A stretch of DNA of 64,000 nucleotides from Bacillota bacterium (GTDB taxonomy: Bacteria > Bacillota > Clostridia > Clostridiales > Clostridiaceae), in assembly GCA_030706015.1 (NCBI GenBank), contig JAUZPI010000002.1, positions 62,001 through 126,000 on the forward strand, read 5' to 3'. The notes beneath the pieces are model-generated. The model was not told the origin of the DNA. It did no database searches and was given only the letters and a program-made list of their open reading frames with translations. This document shows, one piece after another, positions 28,466-37,204 of the stretch. The first letter of the stretch is position 1, and every line of letters starts with the position of its first letter. Both the position numbers and the translations under genes were made by a program.

Positions 28466-28509
28466 CCTTTCACCTATTTAATATAAATATGGGTGAAAGG
28501 ATTTTTTTT
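28466..28509 (+). terminator. Terminator abutting the next gene's ribosome site
   Basis: CCTTTCACC (28466-28474) pairs with GGTGAAAGG (28492-28500), followed by A and eight Ts (28502-28509). GGAGG of the next gene begins at 28510, so transcription of that gene needs read-through or a promoter inside the hairpin. Confidence 0.88.
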
Positions 28510-28519
28510 GGAGGAAGTT

Positions 28520-29842
28520 ATGAAAAAACACATAAAGCTGTTTTTTGGATTTGTAGCTATCATTTGTATATGTGCAGTTATCTTTGAATTGCATAATAAT
28601 AACAAATATAATATTTCATTTAAAATTAATAGTATTAAGTATACGTTAATATATAAGGGCATGAATAATATAAGAGATTTTACTATGGATGAGAATGGAA
28701 ACTATTATGCTGCATATAAGGATAGAATCGAGTTTGTGGATAAAAATGGAAAAGGGTATAATATATTAAAAGATAGCGGGCTTAATATATACTCAATTGA
28801 ATATCATGATGGAAAACTTTATTATTCCACTTTATATAAAATATGCAGTTTTGATTTAAAGAGCAAAAAAACTAGTACATTAATAGAAAATATACCTAAT
28901 TACGGAGATTATAAAAATGTTCTTTTAAAAATTAAAAATGGATATCTATATGCATCAATAGGTGCAGCAACAAATTCAGCAGTAGTAGGCAAGGATAATA
29001 GCTGGTTGGTACAGTATCCTTATGGTCATGATATAACTCCTAAAAAAATCACACTTAAAGGCATTAATTTTGGAGATAATAAAACCGGAGCTTTCGTTCC
29101 TTACAGTACTTCTAATATAGCGGGACAGATTGTTACAGCACATTTCCCAGGAAATGCTTCGGTTATAATATATAATATTCATACAGGTGACTGTGAAACA
29201 TTTGCTTGGGGAATTAGAAATATAAAGGGAATGGATTTTAACAATGAAGGTAAGCTGATAGCTACTATAGGTGGTATGGAGGATAGAGGTTTAAGACCTG
29301 TAACAGGTGATTCTGATTATATATATAAAATTGATAAAGGAAAATGGTATGGATGGCCTGATTATAGCGGTGGAGATCCAATTAATTCGCCTAAGTTTAG
29401 TAATGGAACAAAACAAAAAACTCTATTAGATAAGCATCCCACTACTAATCCACCAGCACCTTTGTATGTTTATGAAAATTTAAATACATTAGGAAGTTTA
29501 GCAGTGGACAATAATAATATTTTTGGTGATAAGAGCTGCATTTACTTTTATGTTAGTAAAGAAAAAAAAATAGTAGAGCTTAATTCCTTAGGATTTATAA
29601 GTGATTTTGCCTTTTTCCCAAAAGATAGCAACATAACTAGTATGAAATTTATAAATAATAAACTATATGTCATAGATAGCGCTAAAGGTTATTTTATTGG
29701 CATAGAAAAAACAAAAGATGCTTCTTTAATACAGTTAAATTCCATATCGGTAAAATACATTCTTCTAGGAGTTTTATCTGCCATCATGGGCATAGTTATC
29801 ATACTGATAAAGGATAGATTACAAAGGGTAAAAAAGAGTTAA
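28520..29842 (+). CDS. Membrane-anchored beta-propeller protein (glucose/sorbosone dehydrogenase-like)
   Basis: 440 aa from ATG 28520 (GGAGGAAG). An N-terminal signal-anchor (~4-24) is followed by an outside beta-propeller of about 370 residues with repeating strand-turn units (NIRDFTMDENGNYYAAY; KIKNGYLYASIG; GMDFNNEGKLIATIG) and a GDSDYIYKIDKGKWYGWPDYSGGDP block typical of sorbosone/PQQ-type propellers. A second TM helix (~407-428) and a basic tail follow. No PQQ or catalytic site can be claimed. Probably an extracytoplasmic binding or enzymatic propeller held at the membrane. Confidence 0.75.
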   Translation: MKKHIKLFFGFVAIICICAVIFELHNNNKYNISFKINSIKYTLIYKGMNNIRDFTMDENGNYYAAYKDRIEFVDKNGKGYNILKDSGLNIYSIEYHDGKLYYSTLYKICSFDLKSKKTSTLIENIPNYGDYKNVLLKIKNGYLYASIGAATNSAVVGKDNSWLVQYPYGHDITPKKITLKGINFGDNKTGAFVPYSTSNIAGQIVTAHFPGNASVIIYNIHTGDCETFAWGIRNIKGMDFNNEGKLIATIGGMEDRGLRPVTGDSDYIYKIDKGKWYGWPDYSGGDPINSPKFSNGTKQKTLLDKHPTTNPPAPLYVYENLNTLGSLAVDNNNIFGDKSCIYFYVSKEKKIVELNSLGFISDFAFFPKDSNITSMKFINNKLYVIDSAKGYFIGIEKTKDASLIQLNSISVKYILLGVLSAIMGIVIILIKDRLQRVKKS

Positions 29843-29876
29843 TGGTATGTCCCAGTAAGAAGGGAGAGTTATCTAA

Positions 29877-30602
29877 ATGAAAAAAGCTGTTGAAATGACT
29901 TACGGAAATACTATGAGAGGATTAATGTTTGCCGTAAATCCTATAAAAAAAATAGTAATAAAAACACACTGCTATGTTCACAAGTATTTAAATAGAAAAG
30001 CTTTGGATGTACTAAAGCTCCAGGGGTATAAAGAACAATATAATTTCTTTACGAAATACTTAAATGCTATGAATGATGGTACCTTTTGGGCAGATCAGGA
30101 CTTTAAAAGTTCCAATCACTTTTATCACTATATAGAAGGTAAAGGGTTATATGGGTTCTCCAATGCATTGCAGGAATGTAAAAAATATCACAATAGAGCG
30201 CTCAGATATGCTGAACAGGGGAATATGGATAAAGCACTGTTTTACTTCGGTGCGGCATGTCATCTGGTTCAGGATTCAACAGTACCTCATCATGTAAATA
30301 ATAAGCTGTTAAAGGGTCATAGAGATTTTGAATTGTGGATAGGGCAAAAGGTGGCCTCTGGCAGGTACTATAAGGATGCAATTAAAGTAAGAAGATATCC
30401 AAGTGTAGATGAATATATCAAAAAAAATGCGCTTATGGCTAATAAGATTTATGATCAGTATGATAATATTTCTAGTAAAGAAATGAGATATTCAAAAATT
30501 TCAAGAGAAATTTTGAGGCAGGCAGAAATGACCACAGCAGGCTTCATGTTAGATTTTTATGAGGCTATTTTAGCAAATCATCAGGTGGGCAGTTCCACCT
30601 GA
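29877..30602 (+). CDS. Zinc-dependent phospholipase C/S1-P1-like protein
   Basis: 241 aa. Helical domain with the His/Asp metal ligands of the zinc phospholipase C family: KTHCYVHKYL, GTFWADQDFKSSNHFYHY and ACHLVQDSTVPHH. Compared with secreted clostridial PLC there is no signal peptide and no C2-like domain, so it appears intracellular or attached by other means. A perfect 7-bp hairpin CAGGTGG/CCACCTG (30582-30601) covers its last codons just before the stop. Followed at once by the methyltransferase-like gene. Confidence 0.8.
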   Translation: MKKAVEMTYGNTMRGLMFAVNPIKKIVIKTHCYVHKYLNRKALDVLKLQGYKEQYNFFTKYLNAMNDGTFWADQDFKSSNHFYHYIEGKGLYGFSNALQECKKYHNRALRYAEQGNMDKALFYFGAACHLVQDSTVPHHVNNKLLKGHRDFELWIGQKVASGRYYKDAIKVRRYPSVDEYIKKNALMANKIYDQYDNISSKEMRYSKISREILRQAEMTTAGFMLDFYEAILANHQVGSST

Positions 30603-30631
30603 TGAAAGCTTTATTTTATGGGGGTAGTATT

Positions 30632-31222
30632 ATGGGAAGGAGTATTTTTATTAATCTTGAGGAAGAAATTTTTAAGGGAAATGTGTTGGATGTTGGTTTT
30701 GAAAACTATGGAATAGTGTATGATCTCTGCAAAAATAGTGATGAAAATATAAGTATCGAATATGTAGAAGGAACTGGGGGAGGAAAAAATTTAAAACAGG
30801 AATTCTATGATAATTGTGTAGTGCTTTTCTCATTGAAAGACATTTTTACAAAAAGAGCAAAGAAGAAATTTATTAAAAATATTAGTAACTTTATTAAAGA
30901 TGATGGTATTGTACACATATGGGATATAGATAAAAAATATAAAAGTATATTTAATAGTAAAATAAAAATAGCACTTCCAGGGAAAAAGATTAAAGAATTG
31001 ACTATTAAGGACTATAACTTATTTTCGGACAACTCCTGTCAGGTTATTTCGAAGATTATTGCAGATTATTTTAATATAATTGATTTAAAGTGCTCTGATA
31101 ATATATACTATATTAAGGCTAAGAAGAAAGGGAGTAAAAGAGATGAAAGTGCTATTAACAGCAGTAAATTCAAAGTACATTCACAGCAATCTGGCAGTTC
31201 GATATTTAAAAGCTTTTACTAA
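30632..31222 (+). CDS. Methyltransferase-like protein overlapping the next gene
   Basis: 196 aa from ATG 30632 (GGGGG seven bases upstream; ATG 30602 is in frame but lacks its own site). NVLDVGFENYGIVYDLC resembles the first strand and glycine loop of a Rossmann methyltransferase, and a later strand (GIVHIWDID) fits. No specificity motif is recognised. The frame runs 80 bases into the radical SAM gene; the last ~25 residues (KRDESAINSSKF...) come from that gene's 5' end in another frame, so the natural stop was probably lost. Confidence 0.6.
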   Translation: MGRSIFINLEEEIFKGNVLDVGFENYGIVYDLCKNSDENISIEYVEGTGGGKNLKQEFYDNCVVLFSLKDIFTKRAKKKFIKNISNFIKDDGIVHIWDIDKKYKSIFNSKIKIALPGKKIKELTIKDYNLFSDNSCQVISKIIADYFNIIDLKCSDNIYYIKAKKKGSKRDESAINSSKFKVHSQQSGSSIFKSFY

Positions 31223-32831
31223 AGATTTGCAATATGATTGTAAGATTAGAGAGTTCACTATAAATGATAGATTAGAACGAGTATTAGAACAAATAATACA
31301 GGAAAAACCTGATATTGTGGCATTCTCTTGTTATATATGGAATATGAGGTTTATTGAAGAACTAGCAAGGCTAATAAAACTTGTTGATGATAATATTGAA
31401 ATTCTATATGGCGGTCCAGAAGTATCCTATAATGGAGAGGAATTTCTACAGCAACATGTAGGTGAATATCTCATAGAGGGAGAAGGTGAACAAGCATTCA
31501 GGGAGTTTATTCAATATAAAATAAGTTTAGAGAACAGTAATGAAACAAATGCCATCCAACCAATTAAAGGACTTTATTCAAAGCATTTGGGTGTTATAAC
31601 CTACGGTGGTCAGCAGGAGCTAATGAATATAGATGATATAGTTTTTCCTTACAATGAGAAGGAGGATATAAATGAAAAGATAGTATATTATGAAGCTTCA
31701 AGGGGATGTCCTTTTAATTGTAAATACTGCTTATCATCTACTTTTCAAGGAGTTAGATTAATAAATGCAGATAGAGTAAAAAGTGAATTGAAATATTTTA
31801 TAGATAGAGGGGTAAGGCTTGTAAAGTTTGTGGATAGAACCTTTAATTGCAACCCTAAGTTTGCTATGGATATTTGGAGCTTTTTAATGGACCAAGAGAC
31901 AGATACAACTTTTCATTTTGAAATATCTGCAGATATTCTAACTCAAGAAGAAATAGATTTACTGTCAAAGGCACCAAAGGGAAGATTTCAGTTTGAAATC
32001 GGAGTTCAAACAACGGATATTCAGGTGTTAAAAAATATTAATAGACACAAAGGCTTTCAAACCATTAAGGAAAAAGTACTGCAAATTGAAGCCTTCGGCA
32101 ACATTAATCAGCATCTGGATTTAATAGTTGGTCTTCCTGGAGAAGATTTTGAGACCTTTAAGAGATCCTTCAATGATGTGTACAGTGTTCAGCCAGATAA
32201 GGTGCAGGTAGGTTTCTTAAAACTTTTAAGAGGCTCAGCTATGAGAGAAGAGGCTGAAAAGTGGGGAATGGTTTATTCGCCTTATCCTCCTTATGAAATA
32301 CTTAAAACTAATCATATAAGCTATGAGGAGATAAATACTCTAAAAAGAGTCGATGAAATGATAGATAAATATTATAATTCAAACAAATTTGATAGTATAT
32401 TAAAATATTTTATTGAAAAATTCCCTTCTCCTTTTGATTTTTATTTTAAGCTTGGTGAGTTTTTTTATGAAAAAGGATATTTTAGCAGGAATATATCCTC
32501 TGCAGAATACTATAAGGTGTTCCTAGAATTTAATAAGGAAGTAATCAATGGAGATAATTTTGCTATCAGCGAAATAGTAAAATATGATTATTTATCCTTC
32601 AATAAAAAGAAGTGGGTTCCTGATTTTCTTACAAGAGAAATAGATAAAAGTATAGAAAGATTAGTAATTGAAAAAATAAAGGCAGGAGAATTAAGTGCTA
32701 GCAAAAATATACATATCGAAAAGTTTTTTATAGACATATTAGCTTTTGTCGAGAGAGGTATAGTTCAGAAAGAAGGGCATTATATTCTATTTGATGATGT
32801 AAGTGGTAACATTATAGATTTACACAAATAA
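31143..32831 (+). CDS. B12-binding-domain radical SAM protein (DUF4080 type)
   Basis: 562 aa. N-terminal cobalamin-binding-like Rossmann domain (MKVLLTAVNSKYIHSNLAV, then VAFSCYIWN and YGGPEVS), the radical SAM core with CPFNCKYC at about 190-197, the ISADILTQEEID strand and GLPGEDFETF, then a C-terminal helical DUF4080 region. Likely transforms a methyl or B12-linked substrate, unknown. AGGGAG lies before ATG 31143. The stop codon TAA (32829-32831) is part of repeat locus C, so the C-terminal residues LHK derive from the repeat. Confidence 0.9.
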   Translation: MKVLLTAVNSKYIHSNLAVRYLKAFTKDLQYDCKIREFTINDRLERVLEQIIQEKPDIVAFSCYIWNMRFIEELARLIKLVDDNIEILYGGPEVSYNGEEFLQQHVGEYLIEGEGEQAFREFIQYKISLENSNETNAIQPIKGLYSKHLGVITYGGQQELMNIDDIVFPYNEKEDINEKIVYYEASRGCPFNCKYCLSSTFQGVRLINADRVKSELKYFIDRGVRLVKFVDRTFNCNPKFAMDIWSFLMDQETDTTFHFEISADILTQEEIDLLSKAPKGRFQFEIGVQTTDIQVLKNINRHKGFQTIKEKVLQIEAFGNINQHLDLIVGLPGEDFETFKRSFNDVYSVQPDKVQVGFLKLLRGSAMREEAEKWGMVYSPYPPYEILKTNHISYEEINTLKRVDEMIDKYYNSNKFDSILKYFIEKFPSPFDFYFKLGEFFYEKGYFSRNISSAEYYKVFLEFNKEVINGDNFAISEIVKYDYLSFNKKKWVPDFLTREIDKSIERLVIEKIKAGELSASKNIHIEKFFIDILAFVERGIVQKEGHYILFDDVSGNIIDLHK

Positions 32832-32964
32832 ACCCTCTCAACCTCAGGTTGAGCCTTCATTCATTAACAAATATATAGTATACAGTACCTATTGGTACTC
32901 TATATCTACAGAGATATCATACACGAATAATCTCTCCCAATCTAAGATTGAGCTTTTATTCGTA
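32823..32964 (+). repeat. Dispersed hairpin repeat, locus C (two units plus spacer)
   Basis: Unit 1 (32823-32865) has CTCAACCT-C-AGGTTGAG; unit 2 (32921-32964) has CAATCT-A-AGATTG and longer outer arms ACGAATAA/TTATTCGT. Spacer with a TACAGAGATATCAT end like locus B. Stem changes are compensated relative to loci A and B. The left end supplies the stop of the radical SAM gene. Confidence 0.88.
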
Positions 32965-32966
32965 TT

Positions 32967-32999
32967 CTGTAGGCAGTCACTGTACTACAGAATTTTTTT
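32967..32999 (+). terminator. Terminator tail of repeat locus C
   Basis: CTGTAG (32967-32972) pairs with CTACAG (32985-32990) around 12 bases, followed by AA and seven Ts. Confidence 0.8.
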
Positions 33000-33004
33000 A
33001 CCTA

Positions 33005-33033
33005 TTGTCATAAAATTCTCAACGTGGTATTAT
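33005..33033 (+). promoter_or_regulatory. Promoter of nadABC
   Basis: TTGTCA (33005-33010), 17-base spacer, TATTAT (33028-33033): a good SigA-type promoter about 60 bases before nadA. Confidence 0.65.
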
Positions 33034-33047
33034 ATTATTTAAAATTA

Positions 33048-33067
33048 GTGTATATACACCTGTAGTG
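33048..33067. promoter_or_regulatory. Candidate NiaR operator before nadA
   Basis: Perfect 12-bp palindrome GTGTATATACAC (33048-33059) followed by CTGTAGTG, just after the promoter. The inner TGTATATACA recurs before the niacin transporter gene. NiaR is the niacin-responsive repressor of NAD genes in Firmicutes; assignment to it is inference. Confidence 0.55.
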
Positions 33068-33090
33068 ATTAAGTATAAGGAGTGTAAAGT

Positions 33091-33999
33091 ATGATACAAG
33101 ATTTGACAACAGAAATACTTAGATTAAAAGAGGAAAAAGATGCAGTAATATTAGCTCATTACTATCAAGTGCCTGAAGTTCAGGAAATAGCTGATTATGT
33201 GGGTGACTCGTATTATTTAAGCAAAATAGCTAAAGATGCAAAGCAGAATACAATTGTATTTTGTGGAGTTAGATTTATGGCTGAAAGTGCAAAAATTTTA
33301 TCACCAAATAAGACAGTATTACTTCCAGCAGCTGAAGCAGGATGTCCTATGGCCAATATGGCAAGTGCTAGTGCATTATTAAAGATGAAAGAAGAGTATC
33401 CTAATGCAAAGGTTGTGTGTTATATTAACTCGACTACAGAAGTAAAGGCAGTTTCAGATGTTTGCTGTACATCATCAAATGCTTTAAATATAATCAACAA
33501 TATTGAAGAGGAAGAAATTATATTCTTACCTGACAAAAATTTAGGTGGACATATACAAAAACTAGTTCCACATAAGAAGATGATTCTTTGGGATGGATGC
33601 TGCGTTACTCATAATAAAATTTACAAGAAACAAATAGAGGCTCTTAAAGAATTTTATCCTGGAGCAAAAGTATTGGTTCATCCTGAATGTACAGAAGAGA
33701 TTAGGGATATGGCAGATTTTATTGGAAGTACAGGAGAAATTATAAAGTTTGGAACTGAGGATTCTTCGGACAAGTTCATAATAGTTACTGAAATAGGAGT
33801 ATTACATGAGCTTGAAAAAAGAAATCCAAATAAAAAATTCTACGCTCCAGATAATATGGTATGTCCTAATATGAAGAAAACTGGTTTAGAAGATGTTTAT
33901 AATGCACTAAAGGAAATGAAGAACGTAATTACTATAGATGAAGACATTAGAGTAAAAGCTTATAATGCCTTAAACAATATGCACCTACTTGGGAGATGA
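33091..33999 (+). CDS. nadA: Quinolinate synthase
   Basis: 302 aa. Condenses iminoaspartate and DHAP to quinolinate with a [4Fe-4S] cluster. Motifs: AHYYQVPEVQEIADYVGDSY, FCGVRFMAESAKIL (first cluster Cys), WDGCCVTHNK (second) and DNMVCPNMKKT (third). AAGGAG before ATG 33091. First gene of nadABC, seven bases before nadB. Confidence 0.96.
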   Translation: MIQDLTTEILRLKEEKDAVILAHYYQVPEVQEIADYVGDSYYLSKIAKDAKQNTIVFCGVRFMAESAKILSPNKTVLLPAAEAGCPMANMASASALLKMKEEYPNAKVVCYINSTTEVKAVSDVCCTSSNALNIINNIEEEEIIFLPDKNLGGHIQKLVPHKKMILWDGCCVTHNKIYKKQIEALKEFYPGAKVLVHPECTEEIRDMADFIGSTGEIIKFGTEDSSDKFIIVTEIGVLHELEKRNPNKKFYAPDNMVCPNMKKTGLEDVYNALKEMKNVITIDEDIRVKAYNALNNMHLLGR

Positions 34000-34005
34000 T
34001 TATAA

Positions 34006-35307
34006 ATGGATATATGTACAGATGTGTTGATTGTAGGTAGTGGAGTTGCCGGGCTATATGCGGCACTTAATTTAAGCTCAAGATTAAATGTAACGCTAAT
34101 TACAAAGACCACTGTAGATGAATGTAACACTTATCTTGCACAGGGTGGAATTTCTACCGCAAGAAACAAACAAGATGAACCATTATTTATTGATGATACT
34201 TTAAGGGCAGGAGTTTATAAGAATGACATAAATGCTGTTAAGGTGTTAGCAGAGGAATCTATGGATAACATAGAGAACCTTGTAAATTATGGTGTGGCTT
34301 TTGATTTGTGCGAGAATGGTTATGAATACACAAGAGAGGGAGCTCACAGTGTAAATAGAATAGTTCACTGTGCAGATGAAACGGGCAGAAAAGTCTTTGA
34401 AGCTTTATGGGCTTCTGTGAAGAAAAAAAAGAATGTAACCATATATCAAAATACTGAGCTGATAGATATTATAAGGCAAGGTAATATTTGCTGCGGTTCA
34501 GTTACTATCAGTAACGGAAAGATATTAAATATCCATGCAAAGGCAACCATACTGGCCAGCGGCGGTATTGGCGGATTGTTTAAAAATTCTACCAATCAGA
34601 GAACGGTTACTGGTGATGGCATTGCTATTGCTATAAGAAATAATATAGCATTAAAGGATTTGGAATATATTCAATTCCACCCAACGGCCCTATATGAAGT
34701 AAGTCCTCATAAAAAGAGATTTCTTATATCGGAATCTGTTAGGGGAGAAGGCGGTAAATTAATAAACTCCAAGGGTGAGAGATTTATTGATGAACTGCTT
34801 CCTAGAAATGTAGTGGCAAATGCTATATATGAGGAAGAAAATAGGACTAAATCTCCTTATGTGTTCTTGGATATTTCAGCTATGAAGGGAGAATTTATAG
34901 TTAATAGATTTCCACTTATATACTCTGAGTGTAAAAAGAGGGGAATAGATATTACAAAACAATTCATACCAGTGACCCCCGTACAGCATTATTTTATGGG
35001 GGGAATACAGGTAGATACATTTTCGCGTACATCAATGGAAAATCTATTTGCCTGCGGAGAGGTCAGTTGTACAGGTGTACATGGTGCTAACAGATTGGCA
35101 TCAAACTCTCTTCTTGAAGGTCTGGTTTTTTCAAGAAGAGCAGCAAAATTTATTAATGATAATATACACTCAATAGATATTAAAATCACACAGAGTTCCT
35201 TAGGTTTAGATGAGGTTCAAGAATTGAAGCGTGAGAATAGAAGCCTTGCAATAAACAAATTTAAATTATTAGTGGAGGATAAAGCTGATGAACTGGTTAG
35301 TTGTTGA
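34006..35307 (+). CDS. nadB: L-aspartate oxidase
   Basis: 433 aa FAD enzyme making iminoaspartate for NadA. FAD motif LIVGSGVAGLYAALNLS, substrate blocks TYLAQGGIS, IQFHPTALYE and SVRGEGGKLINSKGERF, and the final FAD segment HGANRLASNSLLEGLVFSRRA. Shorter than the ~535-residue E. coli protein because most of the C-terminal helical domain is missing, which I believe is common in clostridia. Overlaps the start of nadC by 20 bases. Confidence 0.94.
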   Translation: MDICTDVLIVGSGVAGLYAALNLSSRLNVTLITKTTVDECNTYLAQGGISTARNKQDEPLFIDDTLRAGVYKNDINAVKVLAEESMDNIENLVNYGVAFDLCENGYEYTREGAHSVNRIVHCADETGRKVFEALWASVKKKKNVTIYQNTELIDIIRQGNICCGSVTISNGKILNIHAKATILASGGIGGLFKNSTNQRTVTGDGIAIAIRNNIALKDLEYIQFHPTALYEVSPHKKRFLISESVRGEGGKLINSKGERFIDELLPRNVVANAIYEEENRTKSPYVFLDISAMKGEFIVNRFPLIYSECKKRGIDITKQFIPVTPVQHYFMGGIQVDTFSRTSMENLFACGEVSCTGVHGANRLASNSLLEGLVFSRRAAKFINDNIHSIDIKITQSSLGLDEVQELKRENRSLAINKFKLLVEDKADELVSC

Positions 35308-36136
35308 CGAGATAATAAAAAATGCTCTTGTTGAAGACGGTGCCTATGATGATATAACTACAAATTCAATAATGAGTAAAGATGACACCTGTACAGTAGA
35401 TTTGATTGCCAAGGAAGAAGGTATTATTGCAGGTATAGAAGTGTTTAGAAGAGTTTTTACGCTTTTAGGAAATGTTGAAGTGGAATTTCTTGTAAATGAA
35501 GGGGATAAAGTAAGTTATTCTCAGCTTATAGGGAAAATAAAAGGAAGTACTAAGAATGTACTTACTGGAGAAAGAGTGGCATTAAACTTAATTCAAAGAA
35601 TGAGCGGGGTAGCTACACTTACTAGAAAATTTGCAGATAAATTAGATGGAACAAAGGCTAAGCTTTTGGATACAAGAAAAACTACTCCAGGTCTTAGAAT
35701 TTTGGAGAAGTATTCTGTTACCGTTGGCGGCGGTTGTAATCATAGATATAATCTAGCAGATGGAGTATTAATTAAGGATAACCATATAGATGCAGCAGGA
35801 GGAATAACACAGGCTATTGAGATGGCTAGAAAAAGTGTCTCCTTTGTAAGAAAGCTAGAAGTAGAGGTTGAGAGCTTAGAACAGTTACAAGAAGCCCTGG
35901 AAGCCAAAGCTGATATTATAATGCTGGATAATATGGACTTAGCTACTATGAAAAAAGCTGTAGAACTTACAAATGGAAGAGCAATTCTTGAGGCATCTGG
36001 AAATGTAAGCTTAGACACAATTAGAGATATAGCTCTTACTGGAGTTGACTATATTTCCTCAGGATCTTTGACTCACTCTTATACAGCTTTAGATTTAAGT
36101 ATGAAGAACTTGAAAAGAATTGACATTTACAATTAA
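35288..36136 (+). CDS. nadC: Nicotinate-nucleotide diphosphorylase (carboxylating)
   Basis: 282 aa. Turns quinolinate and PRPP into nicotinate mononucleotide with loss of CO2. GERVALNLIQRMSGVATLT, LDTRKTTPGLRILEKYSVTVGGGCNHR, LIKDNHI, VEVESLEQ and the phosphate-binding ASGNVSL..ISSGSLTHS are diagnostic. GGAGG lies 11 bases before the ATG inside nadB, giving translational coupling. Completes the de novo pathway. Confidence 0.96.
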   Translation: MNWLVVDEIIKNALVEDGAYDDITTNSIMSKDDTCTVDLIAKEEGIIAGIEVFRRVFTLLGNVEVEFLVNEGDKVSYSQLIGKIKGSTKNVLTGERVALNLIQRMSGVATLTRKFADKLDGTKAKLLDTRKTTPGLRILEKYSVTVGGGCNHRYNLADGVLIKDNHIDAAGGITQAIEMARKSVSFVRKLEVEVESLEQLQEALEAKADIIMLDNMDLATMKKAVELTNGRAILEASGNVSLDTIRDIALTGVDYISSGSLTHSYTALDLSMKNLKRIDIYN

Positions 36137-36155
36137 CAATCCTTTGTGTATACTG

Positions 36156-36167
36156 CTGTATATACAG
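36156..36167. promoter_or_regulatory. Candidate NiaR operator before the niacin transporter
   Basis: Perfect palindrome CTGTATATACAG between nadC and the transporter gene, sharing the 10-base core TGTATATACA with the site before nadA. A GTGTATAC half lies just upstream. Confidence 0.55.
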
Positions 36168-36188
36168 TTATATATGGAGGTTGAATAA

Positions 36189-36698
36189 ATGAAATTAGCA
36201 GTAAGAAAACTAACATTTTCAGCGCTTTTAACAGCACTCGCAATTATAATACCAGTTGTATTTGGTCCATTTCTAAGAGTTACTTTTCCGCCTTTTACAG
36301 CAACACTAGGGGCTCATGTACCTATGTTTCTGGCAATGCTTGTGGGACCTGAGGCAGCAGTAGCTGTTGGGGTGGGTTCACTTATAGGATTTATGTTAAC
36401 TTCTACTTCAGTAGTTGCAGCAAGAGCATTTATGCACACATTTGTTGGACTAGTTGGTGCCCTTCTTATAAAAAGAGGAGTATCCATAAAGAAGGTAGTT
36501 GTAATAACAGCTCCTATACATGCCGTATTAGAGGCACTAGTGGTTATACCTTTTGGATATAAGATGTATCAATCTTTGGTTTTAGTTGGAGTAGGTACAA
36601 TAATACATCATTTTATAGACGCAGTTATTGCTTTTGCATTAGCAGCAGCTATAGAAAGAGCATTAAGAATTAAACTAGTAAAGATGTTTGAAGCATAA
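36189..36698 (+). CDS. niaX: NiaX-like niacin ECF transporter substrate-binding subunit
   Basis: 169 aa, about five to six TM helices. The start KLTFSALLTALAIIIPVVFGP is typical of ECF S components, and GPFLRVTFPPFTATLGAHVPMFLAML and the C-terminal VIPFGYKMYQS fit the niacin-specific group. Works with a shared ECF energizing module not in this window. The position after nadABC and the shared operator-like palindrome support niacin uptake. Followed by a strong terminator. Confidence 0.85.
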   Translation: MKLAVRKLTFSALLTALAIIIPVVFGPFLRVTFPPFTATLGAHVPMFLAMLVGPEAAVAVGVGSLIGFMLTSTSVVAARAFMHTFVGLVGALLIKRGVSIKKVVVITAPIHAVLEALVVIPFGYKMYQSLVLVGVGTIIHHFIDAVIAFALAAAIERALRIKLVKMFEA

Positions 36699-36710
36699 TA
36701 AAAAATATAA

Positions 36711-36752
36711 AGCAAGTGACTCTTAGCTGACTGAGAGTCACTTGCTTTTTTT
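36711..36752 (+). terminator. Terminator after niaX
   Basis: AGCAAGTGACTCT and AGAGTCACTTGCT, a perfect 13-bp stem, then seven Ts. Confidence 0.93.
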
Positions 36753-36835
36753 ACTCTATAGTAAAATATAGATAAATATGGTACTATTTTAATGTTAATC
36801 TCAAATTATAAATAAAAGTGTATGGAGGTAATAAC

Positions 36836-37204
36836 ATGTATTATAAATTAAAACTTAAGGAGTATCTTATATTATTAGTATTAATAGTTGCTGGTTATAT
36901 TTTTACTGTTAGTCAAAAATATTATATACCGGAGAAACTAAGACCATTTACTCTATTAATCGCAGTTATACTAATCTTTATATGTTTCTTTTATATTGTA
37001 AAACCTAAGACTATATTTAAGTTAAGCAGATATTTAAGTCTATTGTGTGGTTTAATAATTGGAATCATTATAATAATACAGCATATAATTATTTCCTTTG
37101 ATATTACCTATAAAGCAGGAATAATATTTATAGTAACAATAGTTTGTCCGTTTATTTCAGGTCTTATATACAATTTGATTGTGAGGAGAAAGCATAATGA
37201 GTAA
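36836..37204 (+). CDS. Small integral membrane protein, unknown
   Basis: 122 aa with four predicted TM helices (~8-26, 36-54, 66-86, 92-114) separated by very short loops and ending in a basic tail RRKHNE. GGAGG precedes ATG 36836; the GTG at 36818 lies upstream of that site. No family recognised. Its end overlaps the start of the next membrane gene by eight bases, so the pair is translationally coupled. Confidence 0.72.
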   Translation: MYYKLKLKEYLILLVLIVAGYIFTVSQKYYIPEKLRPFTLLIAVILIFICFFYIVKPKTIFKLSRYLSLLCGLIIGIIIIIQHIIISFDITYKAGIIFIVTIVCPFISGLIYNLIVRRKHNE

